From NCBI GenBank assembly GCA_029211085.1, contig JARGFW010000002.1:19091-83090 (forward strand): DNA of 64,000 nt, read 5' to 3'. The position numbers and the translations under genes are program-made. Each line of letters begins with the position of its first letter. Within the stretch, counting starts at the first letter, position 1. Positions 1-7,982 of the stretch are shown piece by piece. Under the pieces are notes generated by a model. The model was not told the origin of the DNA and did not search any database. It worked only from the letters and a program-made list of their open reading frames with translations. Origin of the DNA: Deferrisomatales bacterium. Its GTDB lineage: Bacteria > Desulfobacterota > Deferrisomatia > Deferrisomatales > JARGFW01.

Positions 1-323
1 CCGAGGACGTTGCCGGCGCGGATGTTCATCCCGCCGGTGAACCCCAGGCGGCCGTCCACCACCAGGATCTTGCGGTGGGTGCGCAGGTTGAGGTAGCGAA
101 AGCCCCACGGGGTGACCGAACACACGAAGCGGGCCGCGGGAACCCGATCCCGTCGGAGCCCCCAGATGACCGAAGGGAACGCGTAGCGGGCCCCGACGGC
201 GTCGACCAGCACGCGGACCTCGACGGCGCGCGCCACGGCTGCCCGCCGGCTCGCCCGGAAACGCTTCCCCCAGCGATCGTTGTCGAAGATGTAGGTCCCC
301 CCGCGCAACCCCCCCCTCAACAC
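1..323 (-). CDS. Cardiolipin synthase / phospholipase D family protein, N-terminally truncated and cut by the window edge
   Basis: The minus strand reads a continuous frame not listed in the ORF track. It contains [10 protein letters not shown], then [14 protein letters not shown], then the phospholipase D signature HRKILVVDG followed by LGFTGGMN (HxKx4D). This order is typical of cardiolipin synthases, which join phosphatidyl groups in the inner membrane. Family members normally have a further stretch before TYIFDND covering the membrane part and the start of the first PLD domain. Here an in-frame TAG (324-326) sits only nine codons upstream of that motif, and a GTG at 321-323 is the only possible start. 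The 5' end is therefore missing or broken next to a run of G residues. The 3' end lies outside the window. I am sure of the family and unsure whether the gene works. Confidence 0.7.
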   Translation of the reverse strand, partial: MLRGGLRGGTYIFDNDRWGKRFRASRRAAVARAVEVRVLVDAVGARYAFPSVIWGLRRDRVPAARFVCSVTPWGFRYLNLRTHRKILVVDGRLGFTGGMNIRAGNVL

Positions 324-472
324 CTAGGGAAACCCACTCCGAGGGACGGCGCGGCGCGAAGCAAACAGAGCGGATCGCCGGGTCTGGGGCCGGTGGGTTC
401 CCTTCCCTGCACGCTGCAGTACACTGCGCCTCCTGGGCGACACCAGCAACCACCCGCGGAGGCTCGGAGCCC

Positions 473-2164
473 TTGAACGCAGACCGCTCGGTCGCCTACT
501 TCTCGATGGAAATCGCGGTTGACCCCGCCATGCCCACCTACTCGGGGGGGCTGGGTATCCTGGCGGGGGACACGGTGCGCGCGGCCGCCGACCTGAAGGT
601 GCCGATGGTCGCAGTGACCCTGTTGCACCGCAAGGGGTACTTCTATCAGGCCCTGGACGCCAGCGGCTGGCAGACGGAAGCCCCGGTGGATTGGGTGGTG
701 GAGGACTTCCTCCAGGAACTGGAACCCCGGGTGACGGTCACGGTGTCCGGCCGGCCGGTGCAGTTGCGGGCCTGGCGCTACGCGGTCCAGGGCGTGAAGG
801 GTTTCTCGGTCCCTGTGCTGTTCCTGGACGCGGATCTGCCGGAGAACACCCCCGAGGACCGCACCCTGACCCACTGGCTCTACGGGGGCGACCTGACCTA
901 CCGGCTGAGCCAGGAGGTGGTTCTCGGGTTCGGCGGCGTGCGCATGCTGCGGGCCCTCGGGCACGAGACTCTCGAGCGGTTCCACATGAACGAGGGACAC
1001 GCCAGCCTGCTGACCCTGGAACTCCTGGACGAGCGGTTGCGCCAAGCCGGTCGTGACACGGCCACGCCCGAGGACGTGGACGCGGTCCGGCACCTGTGCG
1101 TGTTTACCACCCACACGCCGGTGCCCGCGGGGCACGACCGCTTTCCCTGTGAGCTGGCCAACACCGTGGTGGGACACCGGGCCCTGGCCGAACTCGCCGA
1201 CGCCTGTCAGTTCGAGGAGCAGCTTAACCTCACCTACCTGGCGCTGAACCTCAGTCACTACGTCAACGGGGTGGCCAAGCGCCACGGGGAGGTGTCCCAG
1301 CACCTGTTCGCCTCCTACGTGATCGACTCGATCACCAACGGGGTGCACGCGGGCACCTGGGTCTGTCCCCCGATGGCCGGGGTGTTCGACCGGCACGTCC
1401 CGGGTTGGCGTGAGGAGAGCTACAGCCTGCGCTACGCGCTGGGCATACCCCCCGAGGAGCTGTGGGCAGCCCACGAGCAGGCGAAGCGCGCGCTCATCGA
1501 ACAGGTCAATCGGGAGACCAACGCCGGGTTGGATCGGGATTTCTGCACCATCGGCTTTGCCCGCCGGGCCACCGCCTACAAACGCCCACAGCTGGTCTTC
1601 TCCGACCCGGAGCGGCTGCGGGCCATCGCCGCGGCGGTGGGCCCCGTACAGTTCGTGTTCGCGGGCAAGGCTCACCCCCGGGACCAGGAGGGCAAGCAGG
1701 CGATCCAGAGGATCTTCCAGATGGACGCCGCGCTCCGCCCCGCCGTGCGCGTGGCCTACCTGCCCAACTACGACATGACCCTGGGGCGTCGGATGGTCGC
1801 GGGGTGCGACCTGTGGCTCAACACCCCCCGGCCTCCCATGGAGGCTTCGGGTACCAGCGGCATGAAGGCGGCGATGAACGGGGTGCCGTCCCTGAGCATC
1901 CTGGACGGCTGGTGGCTCGAGGGGTGTATCGAGGGTGTCACCGGTTGGGCGATCGGGCAGGACGGGCGCTCCGGCGCGCCGGTGGACGACGCCAAGGACG
2001 CCGGCTCCCTCTACGACAAGCTGGAGAAGGTGGTCCTCCCCATGTACTACAAGGACCGCGGTGCCTTCCTGGAGATCATGCGCCACGCGGTGGCCCTCAA
2101 CGGCTCCTTCTTCAACACCCACCGCATGCTGCAGCAGTACGTGGTGAAGGCCTACTTCGACTGA
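473..2164 (+). CDS. glgP: Alpha-glucan (glycogen) phosphorylase, short type
   Basis: This enzyme releases glucose-1-phosphate from glycogen or maltodextrin in the cytoplasm, using pyridoxal phosphate. The 563-residue protein starts with AYFSMEIA and [13 protein letters not shown], the usual opening of GT35 short-form phosphorylases. It also carries [10 protein letters not shown], the [10 protein letters not shown] segment and [14 protein letters not shown], where the lysine would bind the cofactor. Length fits the compact bacterial branch rather than the roughly 800-residue GlgP of E. coli. The start is a TTG preceded by GGAGG about 12 nt upstream, and no in-frame ATG gives a better N-terminus. 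It stands alone, divergent from the broken cardiolipin synthase gene, with no other glycogen genes nearby. Confidence 0.93.
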   Translation: MNADRSVAYFSMEIAVDPAMPTYSGGLGILAGDTVRAAADLKVPMVAVTLLHRKGYFYQALDASGWQTEAPVDWVVEDFLQELEPRVTVTVSGRPVQLRAWRYAVQGVKGFSVPVLFLDADLPENTPEDRTLTHWLYGGDLTYRLSQEVVLGFGGVRMLRALGHETLERFHMNEGHASLLTLELLDERLRQAGRDTATPEDVDAVRHLCVFTTHTPVPAGHDRFPCELANTVVGHRALAELADACQFEEQLNLTYLALNLSHYVNGVAKRHGEVSQHLFASYVIDSITNGVHAGTWVCPPMAGVFDRHVPGWREESYSLRYALGIPPEELWAAHEQAKRALIEQVNRETNAGLDRDFCTIGFARRATAYKRPQLVFSDPERLRAIAAAVGPVQFVFAGKAHPRDQEGKQAIQRIFQMDAALRPAVRVAYLPNYDMTLGRRMVAGCDLWLNTPRPPMEASGTSGMKAAMNGVPSLSILDGWWLEGCIEGVTGWAIGQDGRSGAPVDDAKDAGSLYDKLEKVVLPMYYKDRGAFLEIMRHAVALNGSFFNTHRMLQQYVVKAYFD

Positions 2165-2457
2165 GGCTCGCAACCACGGTCGCAGGGCGTGGTGGCCATC
2201 CTGCGGGGATCAGCCCGGGGCTGAATGCCCGCTGCCGTGCCGACTCTCCCCGAAGCCCTTCTGCGTGCCGATCCGGAACGGCCGGCTCGGCAGCAACAGG
2301 ATGACGCGGTGGTAGTTCTGGAGGAGGTCAGGGAAGGGTCCGCGATCGCCGCCGATAGACCCTCAGCAACCTGCATCCAGACCCTGACCCTCCGGGTTGC
2401 CTGCCCCCCGGCATCAAACTGTATGGGCGAGTTCTTTGCGGCCGAGTCGGGGGGCGG
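2165..2457. other. Intergenic region without a recognisable gene
   Basis: Several overlapping ORFs cross this stretch but none resembles a known family or has a convincing ribosome binding site. A minus-strand frame of about 50 codons around 2210-2360 has protein-like composition (NYHRVILLLP) and might be a gene remnant. I cannot place it. Confidence 0.4.
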
Positions 2458-2670
2458 TCAGAATTCTATGGGATCGGAGCCGGCCCGTGCCAGGCCGTGG
2501 ACGATCCACCCGGCCCCCATCCCGAAGGCGAACACCAGGAAGAGCAGGATCACCCGGGACATGGAGAACTCCCAGAACAGGAAGCGGATGCTCACCACCT
2601 CGGCGTTCTGGAGGGTGAAGATCACCACGAGGAGCAGCAGGCTCCCTGCGACGATCAGCTTGTTCTGCAT
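2458..2670 (-). CDS. LapA-domain (DUF1049) small membrane protein
   Basis: The 70-residue protein has two hydrophobic helices (about residues 5-25 and 38-60) around the motif FTLQNAEVVSIRFLFW, which is characteristic of the LapA/DUF1049 family. Members are small inner-membrane proteins. E. coli LapA acts with LapB in controlling lipopolysaccharide synthesis, but here no LapB-like gene is adjacent, so that role is not shown. I start at the internal ATG (2670) because it has GAGAGGAG at the right distance. The ORF-track start 15 codons upstream does not. It lies 65 nt downstream of the flavoprotein gene on the same strand and may be co-transcribed. Confidence 0.8.
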   Translation of the reverse strand: MQNKLIVAGSLLLLVVIFTLQNAEVVSIRFLFWEFSMSRVILLFLVFAFGMGAGWIVHGLARAGSDPIEF

Positions 2671-2735
2671 GGGGCGCTCCTCTCGTCGGGGCCGGATCTG
2701 GATCCCCGGTTCCACCGCCAGGTTCGGGGGGTTGT

Positions 2736-3803
2736 TCAGTGCTTCTTCCCGCGCAGGAACTCCGCCACCGCCAGCACCGCCTTGGCTCCTTCGCCGGCCG
2801 CGATCAGGATGCGCTTGCCGAAGGTGTTGGTGAGGTCGCCGGCCGCGTAGAGGCCGGGCAGTCCCGTCCGGCAGTTGCGGTCGACCTCCACCTCGCCGCG
2901 CTCGTTGACGATCACCAGTTCCCGAACCAGTTCACTGTTGGGGACCAGGCCGATCTCCACGAACACGGCCTCCACGGGCAGGACTTCTTCCTCGCCGCTT
3001 TCCTGGTTGCGCACTACCAGCCGCTCGAGGCGGTCGGAGCCCTCCAGTCGCACCGGATCCCGGCCCGTGAGAACGGTGAGGTCCGCCTGGGCTTCGACCT
3101 CTTCTTTGAGGTAGGGATCCGCCCCGTAGGAACGCGCCACCAGCCGGGTCCGTGCGCCCCGTTTGGCCAGACCCAGTGCCGCCTGCACCGCCGAGTTGCC
3201 GCCCCCGACCACGGCCACTTCTTTGCCCGCGTACCTCTCGGCCAGGAGATCATGGTACTCGAGTACGCCCTTGCCCCGGAACTCGGGCTCCCCAGGAACG
3301 GCCAGGCGCCTCCGGCGCATGCCCATGGTCAGCAGCACCGCCCGGGATTGGAACACCTGGCCGTCTTCGGCGTGGACCCGGAAGGTGTCCCTGCTCTTCT
3401 CGATCCGGGTGACCTCGCAGATTTGGTGCGCCAGCCGGGGTTCGTCGAAGAGCTGCTTCTGGAAACGGCCGACCAGCTGGGGGCCCTCAATGGAGTCGAA
3501 CCCCGGATAGTTGACGATGCGGGTGGAGTCCCAGGCCTGGCCGCCCAGGCTCTTGGTGACGAGAAGCGTATCGATGTCTGTCAAGGCCGCGTAGATGCCA
3601 GCGGAGATCCCCGCGGGCCCGGCTCCCACGATGATCAGGTCATAGGCGTAGTCGGCGAGCTTCCTGTCGGGGTCGCAGGCGAACTTGTCCCGGCAGGCTC
3701 GGGAGCAGAAGTAGAGGGTTTCTCCCTGGCACTCGGTCGTTGGGGTCTGCGCAGTGGGCAGGACCGGCTTGCCACAGACCGGATCGACACATTCAGTTTC
3801 CAT
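2736..3803 (-). CDS. YHS-domain fused to thioredoxin-reductase-like FAD/NAD(P) oxidoreductase lacking the CxxC
   Basis: Residues 1-45 form a YHS/TRASH-like metal-binding module (DPVCGKPV ... YFCSRACRDKF). From residue 54 follows a thioredoxin-reductase fold: FAD-binding IIVGAGPAGISAGIYAA, the second dinucleotide motif VVGGGNSAVQAALG, and the C-terminal AAGDLTNTFGKR. In true thioredoxin reductases a CATC disulfide precedes the second motif. Here that position reads LEYHDLLAERYAGKE, so there is no redox disulfide and the protein cannot be a classical TrxB. Ferredoxin/flavodoxin-reductase-like or metal-linked electron transfer are possible roles. The start ATG has a GGGAGGAG site. It lies 66 nt downstream of corA on the same strand. 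Confidence 0.85.
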   Translation of the reverse strand: METECVDPVCGKPVLPTAQTPTTECQGETLYFCSRACRDKFACDPDRKLADYAYDLIIVGAGPAGISAGIYAALTDIDTLLVTKSLGGQAWDSTRIVNYPGFDSIEGPQLVGRFQKQLFDEPRLAHQICEVTRIEKSRDTFRVHAEDGQVFQSRAVLLTMGMRRRRLAVPGEPEFRGKGVLEYHDLLAERYAGKEVAVVGGGNSAVQAALGLAKRGARTRLVARSYGADPYLKEEVEAQADLTVLTGRDPVRLEGSDRLERLVVRNQESGEEEVLPVEAVFVEIGLVPNSELVRELVIVNERGEVEVDRNCRTGLPGLYAAGDLTNTFGKRILIAAGEGAKAVLAVAEFLRGKKH

Positions 3804-3869
3804 CAGAGCTCTCCTCCCGGCGATCTTGGGGACCCGCCATGGGGCCTGCGACCCGCCCGTGTAGCCTCT

Positions 3870-4934
3870 TTACAGCCAGTTCTTCCTCTTGAAGTACGCC
3901 AGCATAATGCCGGCCACCGCGATCATCACACCCCAGAAAACGAAATAGCTGTACTTGTAGTGCAGTTCTGGTAGGTACTCGAAGTTCGTCCCGTAGATTC
4001 CGGCTATGAACGTGAGCGGGATGAAGATGGCAGCGAAGATCGTCAGCACCTTCATGATATCGTTCATCCGGTTGCTGACGGCGGAGTTGTACATGTTCAG
4101 GTGGTCCGAGAGCATGTCGCGGTAGGTGTCGATCGCCTCGGTCGCCTGTGTGACCAGGTCTTCGAGATCCTTCAGAAACGGCACGGTGTCGGTCTTGATG
4201 AGGCCATTGTCCATCTTGGCGAGTTTGACGATGGCCTCCCGGGCCGGGCGGATGGATTTCCGAAAGTAGGCCATCTCCCGCTTCATGCTGTTGATGTTTT
4301 CCATGACAGAGGGGGTGGGGTCCCCCAGCACGGCTGCCTCCATGTCCTCGATCTGCTCTCCCAGTCGCTCGATCACGTAGATGTAGTTGTCCACGATGGT
4401 GTCCAGCAGGGCGTACCCCAGGTAGTCGATACCGGACGCCCGGATGCGGCCCTTCTGCTTGCGAATCCGTTCCCGGACCGGCTCGAACACGTCCCCGGGT
4501 CTTTCCTGGAAGGTCAACAGGAACGTCTCCCCGAGAACCATGCTCAGTTGCTCGGCCACCACCCGTTGGCTCGCCTCGTCGAAGTGGATCATCTTCAGGC
4601 AGATGAACAGATAATCGTCGAACTCCTCCACTTTGGGTCGCTGGCCGGTATTCAGGATGTCCTCCAGGACCAGGGGGTGCAACCCGAAGGTGGTGCCGAC
4701 CTCCCGGATCGCCTCCAGATCGTGCAGCCCATCCACGTTGATCCAGGTGACCGTCTGTGTCTTCTTGTACGCCCCCCCTTGACGGATCTCCTGCAGTTCC
4801 CCCTCTTCGAGCTTCGCACCGTCGTAATCGATCACCCGCACCCGCAGGGTGTCCGTCTTCTGTTGTCCGATGAACACCAGGGAACCCGGGGCCAGGCCGC
4901 GGTTGGCTCCCCGGTTTTTGAAAAAACGCGCCAT
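3870..4934 (-). CDS. corA: Magnesium/cobalt transporter CorA
   Basis: CorA forms a pentameric inner-membrane channel for Mg2+ (and Co2+). The 354-residue protein has the usual large cytoplasmic N-terminal domain, including the family segments VLEDILNTGQRPKVEEFDDY and LLTFQE. A long helix follows, then two C-terminal transmembrane helices and a basic KRKNWL tail. The signature loop reads YGTNFEYLPEL. The canonical GMN is replaced by GTN, though the surrounding residues fit. I start at 4934 because AGGAGG stands 7-8 nt upstream of that ATG. The much longer ORF-track start runs through non-homologous sequence. Confidence 0.92.
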   Translation of the reverse strand: MARFFKNRGANRGLAPGSLVFIGQQKTDTLRVRVIDYDGAKLEEGELQEIRQGGAYKKTQTVTWINVDGLHDLEAIREVGTTFGLHPLVLEDILNTGQRPKVEEFDDYLFICLKMIHFDEASQRVVAEQLSMVLGETFLLTFQERPGDVFEPVRERIRKQKGRIRASGIDYLGYALLDTIVDNYIYVIERLGEQIEDMEAAVLGDPTPSVMENINSMKREMAYFRKSIRPAREAIVKLAKMDNGLIKTDTVPFLKDLEDLVTQATEAIDTYRDMLSDHLNMYNSAVSNRMNDIMKVLTIFAAIFIPLTFIAGIYGTNFEYLPELHYKYSYFVFWGVMIAVAGIMLAYFKRKNWL

Positions 4935-5300
4935 GGGTGTACCTCCTGTGTCGTCGGGTCTGTCGCAGGCCGGCGGGGTGTGCCCGGCACGCAGCCGGGG
5001 CCTTGTGCGGCTTGTCATGGCCAACCTGGACGGTGCGCGGGGAAACGGCAAAGGTGTTCGGAACCGGAACTTCCGATGGCTCCACCATGGCGGTCCGAGC
5101 GCCGGGCTGGTCGGGAACTCGTGGCCGATCTGCCGGAGCACGGCGGAACCTGGGGTCCGGCCCCCGGTTGGCTCCCCCTGGGTTGCCGGCGAGAATACAG
5201 CTTTCAACGGTGCGCCACAAAGAAGCCGCGTCGTGGGACGCGGCGGTGAGGTTGGTCCCGGTCGCGCATGGCCACCCGTTGGGCCGTGGCTCGCGTCCGG
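4935..5300. other. Intergenic region upstream of corA
   Basis: About 360 nt with no supported gene. It presumably holds the corA promoter, but no clear -35/-10 pair stands out. Confidence 0.4.
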
Positions 5301-5577
5301 GCTGAGTTGGGTGGCCTGCTCGGTAAGTGCTTCGGTCTACGGAGGGGGTCGCAGGGTACAGCCTGCGGGTGGACTCATGGCAGGCCTGGCAAGCGAGGCC
5401 CGCGTGCCCTTTGCTGGAACCCATGGCCGAGTACTTGCCGGGCTGGTCAATCGGTTTTTGTTTGTCGTCAGACCCTGGCACAACGAAGCGCCCCTGGTCC
5501 TGGATGAGATGGGCGACGGGCGTGGATGTCGGGCATGTCTGGAGCAGCGGCAGGGTCTGACCCGGGACACCGCTGCC
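5301..5577 (-). pseudogene. Relic of a multihaem c-type cytochrome gene
   Basis: Between an in-frame TAG (5578-5580) and about 5320 the minus strand encodes a cytochrome-like segment: HLIQDQGRFVVPGSDDKQ, then GKYSAMGSSKGHAGLACQACHES with one CxxCH haem site, then LYPATPSVD. Near 5315 the reading frame breaks. Shifting by one base continues the homologous-looking text EQATQLSPDASHGP, which is how such cytochromes go on toward their next CxxCH. There is no start codon with a ribosome site, no signal peptide and no further haem motif. This is a decayed fragment of a larger periplasmic electron-transfer gene. The ORF track fuses it artificially to the corA region. Confidence 0.6.
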
Positions 5578-5637
5578 CTAGCTGATCACGGGCGCAATAA
5601 ACCGTAGCCCGAACCCGTGGGTACCTCGCACCAGACC

Positions 5638-6027
5638 TCACCGCGCCTCCTCGATCATCCTGAGAATCGCTGTCTGGACCTCCTCGGCCACGGCCTGCAT
5701 CTCCTCCAGTCGCGGGAACATCGCGAGCAACGCGGTGGGCAGCAGCGTTCCGATCTTGGTCTTGCCGCCCTCCTGGTAGACCGAGATGCGGCAGGGGAGG
5801 CCCAGGCTCACCGTCATGTCGGCGGTGAGCACCTTGGCCGCCTGCTGCGGGTTGCAGACCTCCAAGATCCGGCACTCGTTGGGAAAGTCGACCCCCTTCT
5901 CCTTGAGCTTCGCCCGGAGATCATAGACGTGCAGCACCCCGAAGCCGTTTCTCCTCACGGCCTCTTCGAGTTCCCGCGCGGCGGTATCGACCTCCTTGGT
6001 GGTTTCAACGACGTGCAGCACGGTCAT
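5638..6027 (-). CDS. DUF302 domain protein
   Basis: The 129-residue protein matches the DUF302 pattern: an N-terminal VETTKEVDTAARELEEAV, the core GFGVLHVYDLRAKLKEKGV, ILEVCNPQQAAKVL and LPCRISVYQEGGKTKIGT. DUF302 proteins are small alpha/beta proteins of unknown function, often near redox or sulfur metabolism genes. The cysteine in EVCNP and the LPCR cysteine are typical. No signal peptide is present from the start chosen here, an ATG directly behind GGGAAGGGAG. The ORF-track start 66 codons upstream overlaps the htrA promoter region and is unlikely. Confidence 0.82.
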   Translation of the reverse strand: MTVLHVVETTKEVDTAARELEEAVRRNGFGVLHVYDLRAKLKEKGVDFPNECRILEVCNPQQAAKVLTADMTVSLGLPCRISVYQEGGKTKIGTLLPTALLAMFPRLEEMQAVAEEVQTAILRMIEEAR

Positions 6028-6298
6028 CTCCCTTCCCGGTGGGGGCTCGCCGACCCGGCCAGCGTACCCCTCCCTTCCGAGATGCCAAGCCGCGGGGAAA
6101 GAGGGGGCGGTGCACTGGCCAGCGACCGCACGTGGTGCATACTGGGAAACGGCTGCCCACCCACCCCGGGTGTTCCCGGGCACCACCGTTGGTTCGTTCC
6201 CGACGCCTAAGGAAACTTTCATCACGGTCTCACGCGTCTTTCACCTTGCACTCTTACTTTATAGGGAACGGCACCTACACCACGAAGGAGTTGATCCC

Positions 6299-7696
6299 AT
6301 GACCAGAAATCCCTACGTACCCGGCGCGATCCTCGCGGTCGCGACCTTCCTCGCCGCGGCGGCCTGGGCCACCCCGGCCCCCGAGTCGTTCGCCCCGCTC
6401 GCGGAGAAGCTCCAGCCCAGTGTGGTCAACATTTCCACGACCAGCACCACGAAACATCCCCGCATGCAGGGGAACGACCCGAACCAGGACCGCCTGCGCG
6501 AGTTCTTCGGAGACGAGTTCTTCCGGCAGTTCTTCGGCGGCGACGCGCCCCACCCCGGGTTCAAGAGCCAGAGCCTGGGTTCGGGGTTCATCCTGGACCG
6601 GGAGGGCTATGTCATCACCAACAATCACGTGGTGGAGAACGCCGATGAGATCCTGGTGCGGCTCTCCGACGAACGCGAGTTCAAGGCGCAGGTGGTGGGC
6701 AAGGACCCGAAGACCGACCTGGCCCTGATCCGCTTCGACCCCAAGGGCGAGACCCTCCACCCGGTGGCGTTGGGCGACAGCGATGCCGTGAAGATCGGCG
6801 ACTGGGTAGTGGCCATCGGCAACCCCTTCGGGTACGGGCACACGGTCACCGCAGGCATCGTCAGCGCCAAGGGGCGGCTGATCGGGGCCGGCCCCTACGA
6901 CAACTTCCTGCAGACCGATGCGGCGATCAACCCCGGCAACTCGGGTGGGCCCCTGTTCGACATGCAGGGTCGTGTGGTCGGGATCAACAGCGCGATCGTC
7001 GCCGGGGGGACCGGGATCGGCTTCGCGATCCCCGTAAACCTGGCCAAAGAGGTCGTCTCCCAGCTCAAAGAGAAGGGCACGGTCACCCGGGGCTGGCTGG
7101 GGGTGATGATCCAGGAGGTCAGCCCGGAGCTGGCGAAACAGTTCGGCCTGGAGGAGGCCAGGGGCGCCCTGGTTGCCGAGGTTGCGTCGGGGGGGCCCGC
7201 CGAGAAGGGCGGCCTCCAGCGGGGCGACGTGATCCTGACCTTCGACGGGGTTGCGGTGGACAAGATGAACCAGCTGCCGCGGCTCGTGGCCCAGCGGGAA
7301 CCGGGCAAGAAGGTGGAGGTGGGGGTGCTGCGCAGGGGCGAGGAGAAGACCCTGTCCGTGGCCCTGGGCGAGTTGAAGGGAGAAGCCGTCGCCGGGGAGC
7401 CGGGTACGGCGGAGGCGTTGGGCCTCACCGTCCAGGAACTCACGCCGGCACTGCGTAAACAGCTCGACCTGGGGCCCGACGGCGGGCTGATCGTGGCGGG
7501 GGTGGAAGCGGACGGGGCCGGGGGAAAGGCGGGGCTGCGCCGCGGCGACGTGCTCCTGGAGGTGAACCAGACGCCCGTGCCGGACCTGGCCTCCTACCGG
7601 AAGGTCCTCGCCGACGCCAAGGGCAAGGACAGCGTCCTCTTCCTGATCAAGCGGGGGGAAGGGAGTCGGTATCTGGTGGTGCCCCTGGGGAAGTGA
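6299..7696 (+). CDS. degP: HtrA/DegP-family periplasmic serine protease with two PDZ domains
   Basis: This is a periplasmic protease/chaperone that removes misfolded envelope proteins. A signal peptide (about residues 1-25, AAAAWATPAPES) is followed by a trypsin-like domain. The catalytic His is in TNNHVVENADE, the Asp in PKTDLALIRFD and the Ser in GNSGGPLFD. PDZ1 begins near GWLGVMIQEV and PDZ2 near LGLTVQELTP. At 465 residues it has the size of DegP/DegQ/MucD. The ATG at 6299 follows GAAGGAG. Upstream, GGAAACTT at 6211 with GTCTTT 17 nt later faintly resembles a sigma-E promoter, a common control for this family, but the match is weak. Confidence 0.93.
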   Translation: MTRNPYVPGAILAVATFLAAAAWATPAPESFAPLAEKLQPSVVNISTTSTTKHPRMQGNDPNQDRLREFFGDEFFRQFFGGDAPHPGFKSQSLGSGFILDREGYVITNNHVVENADEILVRLSDEREFKAQVVGKDPKTDLALIRFDPKGETLHPVALGDSDAVKIGDWVVAIGNPFGYGHTVTAGIVSAKGRLIGAGPYDNFLQTDAAINPGNSGGPLFDMQGRVVGINSAIVAGGTGIGFAIPVNLAKEVVSQLKEKGTVTRGWLGVMIQEVSPELAKQFGLEEARGALVAEVASGGPAEKGGLQRGDVILTFDGVAVDKMNQLPRLVAQREPGKKVEVGVLRRGEEKTLSVALGELKGEAVAGEPGTAEALGLTVQELTPALRKQLDLGPDGGLIVAGVEADGAGGKAGLRRGDVLLEVNQTPVPDLASYRKVLADAKGKDSVLFLIKRGEGSRYLVVPLGK

Positions 7697-7712
7697 GCCC
7701 TCGATCCACCCC

Positions 7713-7982
7713 TTGGACGGAAGAGCAACTCTGCGGGGCCGGGGCCAGATGGCCCCGGCCCCCTGGCGCTGGAGACCGAAGGGGAGCCGGCTCCGGACCT
7801 ACCGGTTCCGCCACGGGGAGCAGTTCTACAACTTCCAGGGTCTGCTCGCCTACAAGGAGAAATTCGATCCCGTGTGGGAACCCCGGTATCTGGTGACCCG
7901 CGGCGGGCCCGGCGTGGCCCGCGCGCTGCTGGACGTGGCGGCGTTGATCGGCGGCGGCCTGCGGGCAGTGTTGGCGAAGTGA
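7713..7982 (+). pseudogene. C-terminal remnant of MprF (lysylphosphatidylglycerol synthase/flippase)
   Basis: The frame encodes RFRHGEQFYNFQGLLAYKEKF followed by DPVWEPRYLV and a hydrophobic tail LDVAALIGGGLRAVL. This is how MprF-type (DUF2156) proteins end. A full MprF is about 850 residues with many membrane helices. Only the last 65 or so residues remain, preceded by sequence without homology-like character. The relic directly follows htrA, and its stop codon overlaps the GTG start of the antiporter gene (GTGA), so it may still matter for translational coupling. Confidence 0.6.

Noticed and set aside
317-2173. 618-aa minus-strand ORF opposite glgP
   Set aside because: High-GC antisense shadow. 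Low-complexity His/Val/Gly-rich text, no homology, while glgP on the plus strand is unmistakable.
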